Assembly (NCBI GenBank): GCA_933228895.1
Contig: OW121849.1
Span: 123,880,849-123,944,848 of the forward strand
From: Platycnemis pennipes
Lineage: Eukaryota > Arthropoda > Insecta > Odonata > Platycnemididae
Length of the DNA: 64,000 nt
Reading direction: 5' to 3'
A program made the position numbers and the translations under genes. The notes below the pieces were generated by a model. It was not told where the DNA came from, searched no databases, and saw nothing but the letters and a program-made list of their open reading frames with translations. Positions 1 to 11,428 of the stretch are shown here, in pieces (the first letter of the stretch is position 1; the number at the start of each line of letters is the position of its first letter).

Positions 1-104
1 TCTTCAACCTGTAGTTCTGGCAGTAGGGAGTGATATGCTCCCAAATGAACTCTCCTTTGCACCCATTCCTTGACCCACACTCTGCTCCTTTTCTTTTTCC
101 CTAG

Positions 105-279
105 CAAAAGTACGGCAGTAGCTGCAGCAGTGATAACCGCCCTTCTTGATGGCATTCTTGACGCCGAGAACACTTTTCAGGGAGCACGCTCTGAGAACGA
201 CGACACTGGAGATCTGAATTTGGAAATGCGGGGTCAAGGTCTCAAACGAAACCATTTCTGCGGATTTTACTGTTCCTAG
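105..279 (+). other. Possible terminal exon, unrecognised
   Basis: A pyrimidine tract followed by AG at 103-104 precedes an open frame that ends in TAG at 277-279. The predicted peptide is Ala/Leu-rich at first, then acidic, and matches no family I recognise. The opposite strand is also open over the same bases, so openness alone proves little. It could be the last exon of a gene starting left of the window. The only support is the acceptor-like sequence and the open frame. Confidence 0.13.
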
Positions 280-393
280 AAGTTTTTATGACGTTTTTTT
301 CCTTGAAATTCTAATTTTTGCTTATGGTCAACTGCTTGCTTCCCCAGTATTTTATTCCCCACAGCAATACACCGAGCAAAAATTCTTTATTCT

Positions 394-640
394 TTGTACT
401 CCCAGCGCGGAGAGAAGATAAGCTGGGACCTCATGGCTCGCAGCGCCCAGCTACCTGCACATAGTGTAAACGGGCTAGCGAGAACTCGAGGAAGTGCCCC
501 AATAGAAAGTCGCGCGAGGAACTTCCCGGAAGCTACTCGAGGGATTTATCGCGGTCAGTGTAAACCCTTCGGCGAGGAGCTCGAGGGAGAACTCCCTAGA
601 GCCGCTTGCTGGTGTAAACGCACCTTAACGTGAGAAAAAA
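394..640. repeat. GC-rich patch with imperfect internal repeats
   Basis: This 250-bp stretch is much richer in G+C and CpG than its surroundings. GTGTAAAC occurs three times (464-471, 558-565, 612-619), and variants of CTCGAGG with GGAAGT/GGGAGAACT lie between them. It is open on the plus strand (80 codons), but the composition is repetitive and the peptide resembles no known family. It could be a CpG-rich promoter or part of a transposon end. A GTGAGT donor-like site follows at about 722. Confidence 0.3.
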
Positions 641-3600
641 CTAGCTCCTCCAATATTTACGTGTTCTGGCAATTTGTGATCGTAGAAGCTTAATTTTAAT
701 TCTAATGGACAGTTAAGTTACGGTGAGTACCTAAATGATTGTTATGACCAGTGATTGCGTTGATTATTTACGAATTCGTCATTGTTTACATCAGCCTTCC
801 ATGTTGATTTTTTTAATTGCTGCCAATTGACTCTATTTATCATGTTTCAGGCACATACAGTCTTTAACAAATTGGGACATTAGGAATGATCCAGCGATAA
901 TTCAGATCATCATTCAACTATTTGATAAACGTGAAAAGTTTTGCGTGTGTTATGACAGTGCAGTGACTTTCGGTGATATTTGAACGAACCAACTGTTGGA
1001 AAAATATAGTTTCAATTTTTAGAAGAGCGTTGTTTTTTTAAAAGACAGCAGGTTTTTGTGTACCCAGATAAAACATTTGGTAGATGTGAGCTTAAGGGTA
1101 TCGAACTTCAAACACTTGTCCCGCCAAAACGGTGTTCACATGCAATGTAGTTTGATATTGGTGATTGTCGCACTGGCTGTTCTTGAGGTCATGCCTTATG
1201 TATTGGAATATTATGTGTTACAATGTCTAGTGAATGCAATGATTGAAAATGGAAATAGTGTCAATAAATGTAATTAATTTTATTAAGAAACAGACGTTTT
1301 CGTTTGTAATCGTCTTAACTCGTATAAATGTGTTATTGAAATTGTGAATTCTCTATGTGATATCAAGAAACGGCAGACGTGCACAAATTTTGCACGGTAT
1401 AAGTCTGTGTATAGTTAACGTGTGCCAAATCATGCCGTATCAAATTACGTGATCTGCCTTATCCAATCCGAGATCGTGCCAGTTCAACTTTTTCAGTGCC
1501 TATTCTGCAAAGAAGTATGTCCTTAGTTTTCTGTAAATTGTTTGACATGGATCCATGGTCTAACTAGATATATAATGGACCTAATAAAATGTGCAATAGA
1601 TTAAATAATATGCCATTACAGTACTATGCACGCGATATATAATATTAAATAATATGCACAAAATCTTGAAGTATTATGAAACGTACTATTTCAGTCACCG
1701 TCTAGATTCAGCATATTATGCACACAAAAGTGGTCGCTATGCGGACATTAGCCCATCTATATAGACAGTTCATGTAAATTTTATGCACACATTATACCAC
1801 TGCCATGGTATATTTGGTGCATGATATTTTAACATAATGTGCGTATTATTCCCTTTGTGCTGTGTGGGTAATGAATAATAAGTCTTCTTATTCATTAAGA
1901 CCTGACGGTGTCAGTCGGACACAAACTTGGCTCTACAAAAAGCGTTCACCTGGTGCCCGAGAAAACTTCACTCATTTTAATATTTGTTTGTATATACGTG
2001 TATAAAAATATCTTTACACTCGTCTCTTGTAAGGAAATTTGATGGTATGATTTTAAATTACATGAATCGGTGTTAGTTATGCCTATAAAATACTGCGATC
2101 GAATAAAATTCAATGTTGTAGTCATGGTCGCACTTCCGTTTAGTTTAGAGAAATAAATGCATTTGTAGGGTTCAAAAACATTGATTTCCGAGCTTGGGCC
2201 TGGAGAGTACAACCTCGTACTCTCTCGCAACGGACTCGTTTTTTGCTGCCGCAAATATTATGTCCGGTTTGAGGACGGAAGACTTTTCTTTGGAAATTAT
2301 TACATAATTTGATACTGGTAGGTGTATTCCTCTTCAGTACCCAACCGTTTCTATATAGTAAAATGTCGAATTTCCTTAATTAACATAAAAGTATGTTTTT
2401 TTTATCTTCCACGAACTTCTTTACTCCAGCGGAACGGTGGTGGGGAAGAGAATGGGTGAACATCTCCCAATCAGATTAAGGATGGACCTTACTCTGAGGA
2501 ACATCCACCACCAGGTTTGGGGGACACCAGTCTGTCCCCTTTACTCCCGCCCCTCCAATGAAAAGACAGACTATCGATATGTATTATTGTAATCATTGTT
2601 TTATGTTGAGCCATGTTACTTGTTTCCTAATCGTCATGTTCACTATTAATCGTCGGTCGTTGCCAATTAAATACAATATGCAGAGAATTCTACACATGCA
2701 CAATTCAGCTTTGAGGGCCTCCCCCCATCCCCTGGTTCCACCCATTCCCCCGCGGAAGACCCTTCGAGATACGAATAAAATTTAACGATTGGTAACGAAG
2801 GGGCAAACAACGTTGTTTACCTTTTTCTTCCATCGCCATATGCCAGTGAACCATTTCACGCTATAAGAATCTTAATCATGAACGATTCAATCACAGAATC
2901 TTCAGATTTCAATGTCGGATAATAGGACCTTTGAAATGTTCCGTGAGAAAGGGAAAAATAACCAGTCGGCTGCAGTAGGCATATGAGGATCCCCATTATT
3001 TTCGATAAAAATTCTCCTTTTTGCACTTCCAACGCAGTCATAGTATGTACCTACATGCCCACGGCGTACATCTTAATTAATTTGATCGCATTGCCAAGAG
3101 AGACTTTTGAATAACTGCATGGTGTACATATTTAATAAATGAAATTATAATTATTATATATATTATAATATTGATTGACAAGGGTGGGGAATAGAGGCAG
3201 GTTTTTGGAGGGCCTGGGCGGGGACCATAAAAAAGCCTACCATGAAGAATAAAATAAGAATGAATGAATTATTGTTTTTTCGTCGAGTCCTCATTGAATT
3301 GGCTAATTTGATAAAGGCAGGTATATTATTGCCATTGCTTTATTATTTCACATCGTGTTCCATAAAAAGTTGTTTCGGACTTGCGTGTCGGAATGACTAT
3401 GTTTGTCCATACTTTAAAATGATAATTAAGTTAACTTTGCACTGAAGTGACATAATGTATTTATTAGGTTGGATAGTTTTTTTGTTACTAGAATAAATAA
3501 AAAATAAAAAACAATTGATGTCAACTCAAGTTAAGAAAGTGATATATACCACTTTCTTCTTGAGATCCCACTCAAATAACTCACTAACAGCTACCTAAAG

Positions 3601-3779
3601 CTAAATTTTCGGCAGTATGACCTAAAACAAAGTGTTTTGTGGAAAAACAGCATTTCGGAATACGTATTCATGAAAAAAGTGGCAAGTGACTGTACAATAG
3701 TTATCACTTGCCCTAGAAGTCCAAAGATCACATGTTACACTTACATACTCCACTTCTTGTCACTTAATTTTTAATTCTG
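641..3779. other. Unrecognised AT-rich intergenic DNA
   Basis: No gene or transposon domain is recognised. At 1590-1870 the sequence is very AT-rich and repeats TATGCAC/GTGCATA-type words in both orientations, so it may be an old MITE, but I could not define ends. At 2430-2540 there is a GC-richer patch with GGTGGTGGG and CCACCACC. Open frames here are short and unconvincing. Confidence 0.4.
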
Positions 3780-4200
3780 ATTTTACCTCCTCGTAAAATT
3801 TGACGAGATAACGATTTCGCAAGGTCCCTTCGCTGGGTAAATTTTACTTCGGATATAACAATTTTACAAAACTTGTAAATCCTTTGTCCTCGACAATTTT
3901 AAAAGTCTAAAAATCAGTAGCAATCATATATGCTAAAGCTTTGTCCAATTCTTTTTTCCTTGAACTGCTAGCGTCATAAGAGTTTTGATGGCAAAAATAC
4001 TCGGGAAGAGATCGTGTTGACGTCGATGATGAGCACTGAATACTGGCCTTATCAGAATCACTTACATGTCCAAGTTCTGAATTTTTTAACGTATTCTCCT
4101 TCAATAAATTACTATGTGCTCTTTGGACATGATCTGACAAGTTACTAGTTATCCCACTTCATTTATAGTCTTTAGGGTCTTTAGACTGTAGCACAGCCGT
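3780..4200 (-). pseudogene. hAT transposase relic with BED zinc finger (ZBED-like)
   Basis: Read on the minus strand from about 4200 downward, the translation gives the second half of a BED finger (SGITSNLSDHVQRAH; the His pair is visible, the upstream Cys pair is not). A low-complexity Ser-rich linker follows, then the motif LDKALAYMIATDF and, after an in-frame stop, KIVEDKGFTSFVKLL, another stop, and LPSEGTLRNRYL. This order (BED, then the block that starts the catalytic region) is that of ZBED/hAT transposases. At least three stop codons interrupt it and the DDE core is missing, so it is dead. Four TATCGATA palindromes lie immediately upstream of the coding strand (4235-4311) and may be the 5' subterminal region. 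Terminal inverted repeats and target duplications were not found. Confidence 0.8.
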
Positions 4201-4234
4201 AGAGGACTGTAGTCTGTAACTGACTATCGGATAC

Positions 4235-4311
4235 TATCGATAGTGGCGGTACAACTATCGATAGTAAGCGATAGTCGGAACTATCCATAACTATCGATAG
4301 TGCTATCGATA
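4235..4311. promoter_or_regulatory. Cluster of four TATCGATA palindromes
   Basis: TATCGATA occurs at 4235-4242, 4256-4263, 4292-4299 and 4304-4311. The first, second and third sit inside the longer palindrome ACTATCGATAGT. One-mismatch relatives such as CGATAGTC lie between them. In Drosophila, TATCGATA is the DRE bound by DREF, a BED-finger protein descended from hAT transposases. Here the cluster sits next to a hAT relic with a BED finger, so it may be a subterminal transposase-binding array rather than a host promoter element. Confidence 0.75.
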
Positions 4312-4348
4312 GTTTTCCGCCCCATAGCGGCATACCATAGGGATCCAA

Positions 4349-4385
4349 CTGGCCAAGGAGAGTAGAGAACAGGAGGCCGAACGCA
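4349..4385 (+). repeat. Short repeat shared in inverted orientation with 7258-7303
   Basis: The core AAGGAGAGTAGAGAACAGGA continues to GGCCGAACG and has an exact reverse-complement match at 7258-7303. The flanks differ after about 40 bp. Both copies lie within 3 kb, so this is either part of one interspersed family or the remains of a long inverted repeat around 4.35-7.30 kb. In the minus-strand reading both would encode Phe-Gly-Leu-Leu-Phe-Ser-Thr-Leu-Leu, but no protein family is recognised. Confidence 0.6.
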
Positions 4386-6409
4386 ATACAATAGCTTTGG
4401 TCCGAAGCACCGGCAAGGTTCCAGTTACCAAAAGAATCCGCAGCGCGGCGCCACCGTTAGTCTTCATGCCATGTTCGGCGTGAATCGTACTGCCTCACAC
4501 GTAAAAATGAAGGCAATGTTGAGCCCGAAATAAACACGCGAGGCAAACAGATACATTTATCAAGCACTTCTGCTGAAAACTCAAACGGTGAGCACTTGAG
4601 TAAGGTAAGGCTTTCAAACAAAGACCTCATTGCACTGGAGAAATTTGCTATCGCGGCCGTATCCTCCAGAAGCAAAAGTGCCACGCCCCCTCAAAAGTAG
4701 AGGGATTTATTTATACATGTACTCCGCGAATTAAACATATAGCATCAGTACGCTATGATTTGACCAAATAAACGATTTCGATGTGCCACCTACGAAAATT
4801 ATAAGCAGACAAACGGGATCATATTCAATAAAAGCAATATGTAACCAACTCTTATTACTCCACGTTCCGAGCCCTCTTGCAAAACCCGATGCTGGCAACG
4901 AATTCCAGAAGTAAAATTAATCGCACCAAAAAATAAACAGGAGGACACTCTTCATTAAAAAAACAGTATTTTCCATTTCACAGCATGTTTTTATTCACAA
5001 ACCATGACCACAATTGCAACATTTTGCAAAACATCATTTGGCGTCAAACAAGTTCACAGAAAGTAGAGGGATAAACAACAGACTGATTAGAACATTGTTA
5101 AAAGTAATGGAATGAATGAGAAATGTGAGTCAGGAGCCTTGTCCTCCTGGTCCATGCCTTCCCTACTTCTTGCAAGTCTGATCAGTGCGTCTCTGATGTA
5201 CGTACTACTATTCATTAGCCACACTGAAAGAAAAAGTAAAGAATTTGTTATTTGAAATACATGCTACTACGGGAAACGTACTTGAATACACACAGGCTAG
5301 ACACTATGACAAGAATTACTGGTGAGCTACACACTTCACTGACATTCTAGCGCACTTTATGATGCAGGATAGACAAAAAGAATCACTTAAAACTCTATTA
5401 CCACACTCTCAGCGACATGAGGAATGCAACAAAATGGAATGTACACTAGGCTAGACACTATGACAAGAATTACTGGTGTATTGCCTTAGCCCACGTAGCC
5501 AACAGTCACTCATCCTGTAGAAATAGATATCAATCAACGACTCCACAATGGAATACAGCTAATAACTTCCTTGTTAACGTCATTTGATTCACAAGAACTA
5601 ATTGCAAGTTGAGGCATCATGAGGAGAAGTAGAAAATTGCATCTCCAATGTCGTTGTTGCACCAGAACGGAGGATGTGTATGCGAAAGCGGTTTCAAACT
5701 TCGCATGCAAATATAGAGTTTAATTCGAAAATTATGGTAGCAAAGAAATTGAACAAATTCTATCAAACTGTCGTTTATGGCATAATGATTTACAACACCG
5801 CTAACGTAAACACGTACAAAGTCACTTATCGTTACATTAGCCCCCATCACAATTGTACGTACTTAATAAATCCTAAAATCCAATTACAGAGACTAATATA
5901 ATAGTTTCTATATTTGATAAAATTGCTTTGAAGGTGCCAATTTGAAAGAGATCCGTTGATAAAAGGTGCGTGTAACGAATATCTACAATGCTTGGCTAAA
6001 ACAATACACGCAGGAACGATTACAATTTCCAGTTGTTCAGCAGTAAACTACCTACCAACTTAAACGAAAAGTTAACGGTTAATTCTAAGGTTTAGGAAAC
6101 ATACTTAAGGAAAGATGAACTTTTGGGAAATAGCATTTGTCCTCCATGCGCATGAAGCAATGTCGAAAACCAAGATTGTGTCATATGTATTAACTTAGTT
6201 TCACCTTAGAATTGAATAGAAAAAATACATGAACAATATCATCCATAAACAAGGCAAATTCACAACCGCATCAACATTGCACACTACAAACCACCACAGG
6301 GTGAAGAGGCATGGGGTAAACCGTCTTCATGTATGCATCTTCAATAGAAATTAACATTAAAAACGAAACATATTCGTGTCACGTACTATTATTGAATGAT
6401 TGGGCACGA
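4386..6409. other. Unrecognised intergenic DNA with a 31-bp direct repeat
   Basis: No gene or mobile-element domain was recognised. A perfect 31-bp direct repeat beginning AGGCTAGACACTATGACAAG is present at 5294-5324 and 5448-5478, 154 bp apart. Its sharp edges suggest a fairly recent local duplication. Confidence 0.5.
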
Positions 6410-6466
6410 ACCTCCCCTGCCACACACCCTTGTGGTGGCTCGCAGGGTATTATGTAGATGTAGATG
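6410..6466 (+). mobile_element. LINE 3' tail, family Tail-A (short copy)
   Basis: This copy holds only the terminal 3' UTR of a LINE family present several times here: CCTGCCACACACCC, a GTGG..GCAGGG hairpin partner and the tail ATGTAGATGTAGATG. It is 5'-truncated to about 57 bp. The best copy, with coding sequence attached, is at 62581-63292. Confidence 0.8.
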
Positions 6467-6538
6467 AACCTAGCAAATCATATTAAGGGAATCTTCATGA
6501 TATTCGAAACGGCATATGAAAACAAGCAAGTCAAGATC

Positions 6539-6812
6539 AAAAAATGTTATCGATTATTCACTTTAGAATCATAAAAAACAATGAAAACATTTGTGATGGT
6601 TCGATAAATATTAACGAGAAAACTGGATGATGTGACTTTGTCTAGGCAACGTGCTTTCCTTTACACGCGTGGAATGATAAAAAATGTTATTGATAATTCA
6701 ATTTAGTATCATAAAAACAATGATAACTTTTGGTTATAGTGCGATCAATGTTAACGAGAAAACTTGATGATGCTTTGTCTAAGCAATGTGCTTTCCTTAC
6801 ACACGAGGAATG
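6539..6812. repeat. Two-unit tandem duplication, period 140 bp
   Basis: A unit starting AAAAAATGTTAT (6539-6678) is followed directly by a diverged second copy (6679-6812). Both contain AACGAGAAAACT and a GTGCTTTCC block. Short indels separate them. No coding content is seen. Confidence 0.8.
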
Positions 6813-9000
6813 CTCATGTTCGAAAAGCATTATTAATCTACCTATATAATATTCACCGGAAATATTTACCAGTCTACATGAAGTAGTTCAAAGAAGAGGA
6901 AAGGAATGTGACCCTTAATGAGAAGAGAAAAAGTGATGCTTACCTTAGGTGCTTTGAACAGGCTGGCATTTCTCACACGTTTTTCCTTATTGGCCTTGCA
7001 TTGACTCCTGTAGCCACTGGAACATCCAGACACAAAACAATTCTTGCTCATTTACACAAAACTTTGACTGCAATAAGGTTTTACTTCCAGAAATTGCTTG
7101 AAATATACTAGACGCACCTTGCTCCACCATGCAAACGCTCAGTAAAAGACTGCTAATATAGCATGAAGATCTGCAACAGCGCCTCTTGCGGTCGTGAAAA
7201 AAACTCTTCCCGCCACCGAACCTTGCCGAGGATCCGGACCGGTTTTCCACCCCTTCCCTCTATTCCGTTCGGCCTCCTGTTCTCTACTCTCCTTGCAACT
7301 GGCATTGCGCATGTGGTACCGCCTGCAGTAATGCCATCTATAAGTGTAGTAGGTTATTAATGAAACGTTTTCGTATATTATAAATTAATATATTTACTCA
7401 GCTCTTCTTAAAATTTAAATTTTAGATATTCAACGTTGCATCTAGATTACTAGAAGCATAATATCAATTTTACTACTACGACATCGAAACCTTTGACAAA
7501 CGAAGATCGCAGTCCGCCTGTACGTCCTCTACGTTAAGCTGAAAGTCGGTTGAGAAGTTGTTGTTTTCGTTTGCAATAAGAGTGATTAAGACTGTTAATC
7601 CTAAGTTTGGTGGTATAAGAAGTGATATGATTGTGTTGAAATTCGACGTAAAGCTTCTAAATGTGTAATTCTGCGCTGTCAGCAGCTGTTAATCCAGAGA
7701 TTTAGTATATTTGAATTCCACGAACGGACACTTGGTAAGGCATTAAAGTTTTTCGATGAATTTGTGTCATCATACAGGTTGTGTTACTATATGTTAGTAT
7801 TGTGTTGGCATTAAATATTTTCAAGCCATTTCTACCGTCGGAATTTGGTCACGCATATGCTTTTTCGTGCTGCTTGGTGGCGTAAATATCAGTGAGTAAC
7901 CCTCGAGTGCCTTAAGACAATTGTTACTATCGTTAGTATTGCCTATCGCACTTGAGCACGCACTGATGACAATGGGAATCTCATTACGAAGTAGCTTCTT
8001 GTGTTGTTTTTGGTCCATTTGGTAGTTACTTAGATGAGAATACGCTGTATTGTGCAGCCCTGCTGAAAATGTTGATCTGTCAAGAACAATGAATTTGGAT
8101 ATACTCTAATGGAAGTGTCTGCAATAGATTTCCTTCCTGTATCTAAACTAATTGTCTGTGTAAATACTAAAAAAACACCCTTGTAGCTCCCTAGATGAAC
8201 TTAACCTTGATGTACGGAGACTGTATGGCCAACCAGCTCGTAAGTGTGGGCACTCACATTTGGGTATTCACTCTTCCTCATTCATTCAGGCTTCTTTCAT
8301 GATTGTAGTTGATATTGATATTTGTTATGCAGACGTTATAACTATCCATAGATTTATTGGGTTGCATACTTCATTTCATCACAGTTTCCAAGTGTTTTTA
8401 TGAAAGTATGCTTAAGTTAGGTGAAGGTGTTCGTTTAGTGGTTCTCCACTAACTGGTCGTAATTTGAAGATTTAATGAGAATCTGATTATTTTTAAGTCC
8501 TCTCTCCCAGTGTGACTGTTAACGTTGTAGCACATTATTAGTCGTATTACAATTAGTTGTATTACAATAGTTTTTTGACAAATAATATCAGCCAGCCTAA
8601 CGATCAACACAAAACAATTGCGCTTAGGAAATGAAAAATAAACCTCCAGTAAGAATGCATTCTCATTCCCGGTGATGATTGGCCTCCAGAGAGTGGCATT
8701 CTAAATCTCGCATGACGTGCTTGGCAGCTTGTCTCATTATTTCCTTCTTTCTTCCAGGGTTCTTCAATGTAAGAATCCTCTTTTATATTAATAATTACTT
8801 TATATTTGTAGAAATGTTTAATGTGCCATTATTTATTGTCCCAGAATATGCAACATTCATTATGTCAATGGATGTGTAGCATTTTTTTAATTAATAAAGG
8901 TCATCAATTTCCATGCCTGGAACAATTGTTTTTATTATCTGTGACGCCCAAGTCCACTTCTATTGCAGATTGCAGATGAATGCTGACCCTGCGTGTTTGA
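6813..9000. other. Unrecognised intergenic DNA
   Basis: No transposase, reverse transcriptase or RNA gene is recognised. At 7258-7303 lies the inverted partner of the repeat at 4349. At 7320-7352 a segment ending CTATAAGTGTAGTAGGT matches 9108-9147, just inside the start of the gypsy relic, so this may be a detached piece of the same family. Polypyrimidine-AG and GTAAG words occur near 8740-8775 without a convincing exon. Confidence 0.4.
7320..7352 (+). repeat. Copy of the gypsy-leader segment at 9108-9147
   Basis: CTATAAGTGTAGTAGGT preceded by CTGCAGTAATGCCA matches the sequence at 9108-9147 (CTGTAGTAACGCCA plus a 9-bp insertion, then the same 17-mer). Both read as Pro-Pro followed shortly by Ile-Ser-Val-Val-Gly in one frame. 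The second copy leads into the gag-like part of the gypsy relic, so this is probably a fragment of the same retrotransposon. Confidence 0.5.
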
Positions 9001-9264
9001 AGTAAGTTCTATATTTCTAAATTTAAACCAGAAAAACGATAAAAGAGTAAAGAATATGGCGAAATATATCATGCGACGACGCGTTGAATTCAAATTTAGC
9101 GGGCGTTCTGTAGTAACGCCACCAGCACCACCTATAAGTGTAGTAGGTAAACAGTACCCCCAGGTAAAGAATTATAACGTTGAGTCGGACTTCCATGCGG
9201 CATACAGTCGGAGCCCGAGCCGTCCGAGCAGCAGCGATCACCGCCGGTCACCGCGGCAAACTCA

Positions 9265-9620
9265 ATGTTCCAATGTGATCAAGTTCATCGCTACAAGTGT
9301 CCAGTGGAACAGGTCCAGTGTCGCGTATGTTTTAAAAAGGGTCATTATGCAAAATATTGTTTCTTTCGTGACACCATTAAAACAGTGACGGTCGATACTA
9401 ATTTCGATCAAAATGATTCTTTGTTTTTGGGTATCATTAACTGTCAAAATGATTCGAACGCAAGCAATGACAAACCAGTGATGTCTCAATGTTATGTCGT
9501 CAGCATGGCAAATAGAATTACTTATTAATGGTCTCATTTATTTTGGATACTGGCGCCATGACTAGTGACATTTCTTATGAAACATTAAAATGTTCAATAT
9601 GCTTGATTCCAATATTGAAC
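9265..9620 (+). pseudogene. Gypsy gag zinc knuckle and start of protease
   Basis: The frame shows CRVCFKKGHYAKYC (C-x2-C-x4-H-x4-C, about 9318-9360), a retroviral-type nucleocapsid knuckle that packages element RNA. Just upstream, QCDQVHRYKC looks like a second, degenerate knuckle with the first Cys replaced. After a stop, ILDTGAM at 9540-9560 is the active-site motif of the pepsin-like retroelement protease (catalytic Asp in Asp-Thr-Gly). The upstream capsid domain is not recognisable. Frameshifts separate these blocks from each other and from pol. Confidence 0.8.
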
Positions 9621-9929
9621 TAACGTCAATTAGAATAACTGGATTTTGAGGTACCTAGTAAAGTAAAAGTCAGAGGAATAGTCAATTTAAAATATGTATT
9701 TGGTCCTACAAGGGTTGTGTCAAATAAATTTGCTGTTGCCGACCAACCACATTTCTCTGTTATATGGCTCACAACTATGCCAAGAACTTGTACTCATCAA
9801 GAGAGTTTTAATGACCTCAGAGTCTAATATAATTGTGCTAAGTGTCACAGTTGAGTGGTTATTGCTGACCTCTTCCAGGGTTTGGGATGTCTTCCACAAA
9901 TGTACACATAAGCATGCTCTGATATACCA

Positions 9930-11425
9930 CCCAAGGTTGAACCTCTCAGAAAGGTACCATTTTCTTTATACCCAAGGATCAAAGAGGAGTTAAAGAGAAT
10001 GGAAAAGCTCAGAGTAGTAACAAAGGTATCTGACCCAACATCATGGGTAAGCTCAATTGTAATAGCTGAGAAAAAGTTAGGCCAGTTGAGGATCTGTCTT
10101 GATCCTCGTAATCTCAACCAGGCATTAATAAGGTCTCATTATCCTCTACCAACAATGGAACAAATTAGATACAAACTCAAGGGTGCTAAGCTATTTTCTC
10201 ATCTTGATGCGTATTCAGGGTTTAGGGTGATACTATTGGAACCAGAGAGTACTAATTTATGTACTTTTCAAACCCACTTTAGCAGGTACAAATTTTTGAG
10301 GCTGTCTTATGGTCTTAATTCTGTACCAGAAATATTTTTCAGGATCATGAAAGAAATATTTTCTAATAGGTACCTATCCCTAGTGTTTTGGTCTATGCAG
10401 ATGACATTCTGATCTGGGCAGAAAATGAAAGTCTCCACAATGAAATACTTCAAAGAGTTTTTCAAAGGGCTCAAGAAGTTAATCTTAAGTTTAACAAATC
10501 GAAATACCACTTTTGAGTCATGGAAATTAAGTTTGTAGGTCATAATTTTGATTAGAATGGCATGAGGGCAGATAATTCTAAAATAAGGGCCATATATGAA
10601 ATGCCTAGACCACAAAACCCTAAAGAATTAAAAAGATTTTTACCATGATTAATTATTTAAGTCCCTCTATGTATAAATAATATGGCCATAGAATCTGAAC
10701 CACTGAGAATGCTTCTTAGTAAAGATGTTGTCTGGACATGGGATTCAAATCATGATTGTGCATTTAATATATTGAGCAAGTAATAACTACTGTTCCAGTA
10801 CTTTCACATTTTAATGTTAATTTACCAATCACTCTGTCAGTTGATGCTTCTAGCACAGCTGTTAGAGCTATTTTGTTGCAAAAGGGTCAACCAGTTTCAT
10901 ATGCTTCTAGGAGTCTTATAGAAAGTCAGCAGTGGTATGCGCAAATAGAAGAAGAATTATATGCTATTCAATTTGGTTGTCAGAAGTTCCATCAATCTGT
11001 GTGTAGACATATGGTCAATGTTGAAACAGATCATAGACCTTAAGTGACATTGTTCCAAAAACCATTAGCAGATGTGCCTAGTTGCCTGCAAAGAGTGATG
11101 TTAGCACTGTAGTCCTCTCATTTACAAGTTATTTATGTTCCTGGTAAATATATTTTTATAGGTGATGCACTGTCAAGGGCTCCTCTTTCTGACACTTGAA
11201 GTCAAAGTCATTGAACAGGAAGCAGAAATTCATATTAGTTTATTGTTTAATAATTTAGCCATGTCTGAGCAAAAACGTAAAGAATTCATTGCTGTCACAA
11301 ACAATGATCCAACATTGTCAATTCTCAAAAAATATTATTATGAAAGCTGGCCAAGCTGTAAAAATAAGTGGAACGGTGTTCTAAACCATACTGGAATATG
11401 CTCTCTGCTCATGGTGGAGGGTTGA
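9930..11425 (+). pseudogene. Gypsy pol: reverse transcriptase and RNase H
   Basis: From 9999 to 10412 one frame encodes fingers and palm of a Ty3-type reverse transcriptase, with LRICLDPRNLN, YPLPTMEQI, FSHLDAYSGF and a thumb-side LSYGLNSVPEIFFRIM. The catalytic YADD at 10394-10405 falls in the next frame after a frameshift. From about 10790 to 11200 follows RNase H (SVDASS, YASRSL, EEELYAI, ETDHRP) with further stops, ending in DALSRAPL, the usual end of the RNase H-like region. Sequence to 11425 continues toward the integrase zinc-binding region (YWNM..AHGGG), where the hAT element enters. Not functional. Confidence 0.9.
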
Positions 11426-11428
11426 AAC
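11421..11428. repeat. Left 8-bp target duplication of hAT element
   Basis: GTTGAAAC here is repeated exactly at 13329-13336, immediately outside the inverted termini. Eight base pairs is the hAT hallmark. Confidence 0.95.

Larger units (their letters stand above)
9040..11428 (+). mobile_element. Ty3/gypsy retrotransposon relic 1 (left of hAT insertion)
   Basis: The order gag zinc knuckle, aspartic protease, reverse transcriptase and RNase H on the plus strand is diagnostic of Ty3/gypsy. No long terminal repeats were identified. The element is interrupted at 11428/11429 by a hAT insertion; the flank resumes at 13329 but no integrase is recognisable there, so the 3' part appears lost or decayed. 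Many stops and frameshifts show it is old. A short homologous fragment lies at 7320-7352. Confidence 0.85.

Noticed and set aside
394..633. 80-codon frame in the GC-rich patch as a protein
   Set aside because: The frame is formed by imperfect repeats and has no homology I recognise; low stop density follows from GC content.
4235..4311. Host core promoter (DRE) for a flanking gene
   Set aside because: No host gene starts on either side; the only nearby coding sequence is a dead hAT transposase, so a transposon-end explanation is preferred.
8757..8768. 11-base microexon between TTTCTTCCAG and GTAAGAAT
   Set aside because: Such acceptor-donor pairs occur by chance in AT-rich DNA and no flanking exons were found.
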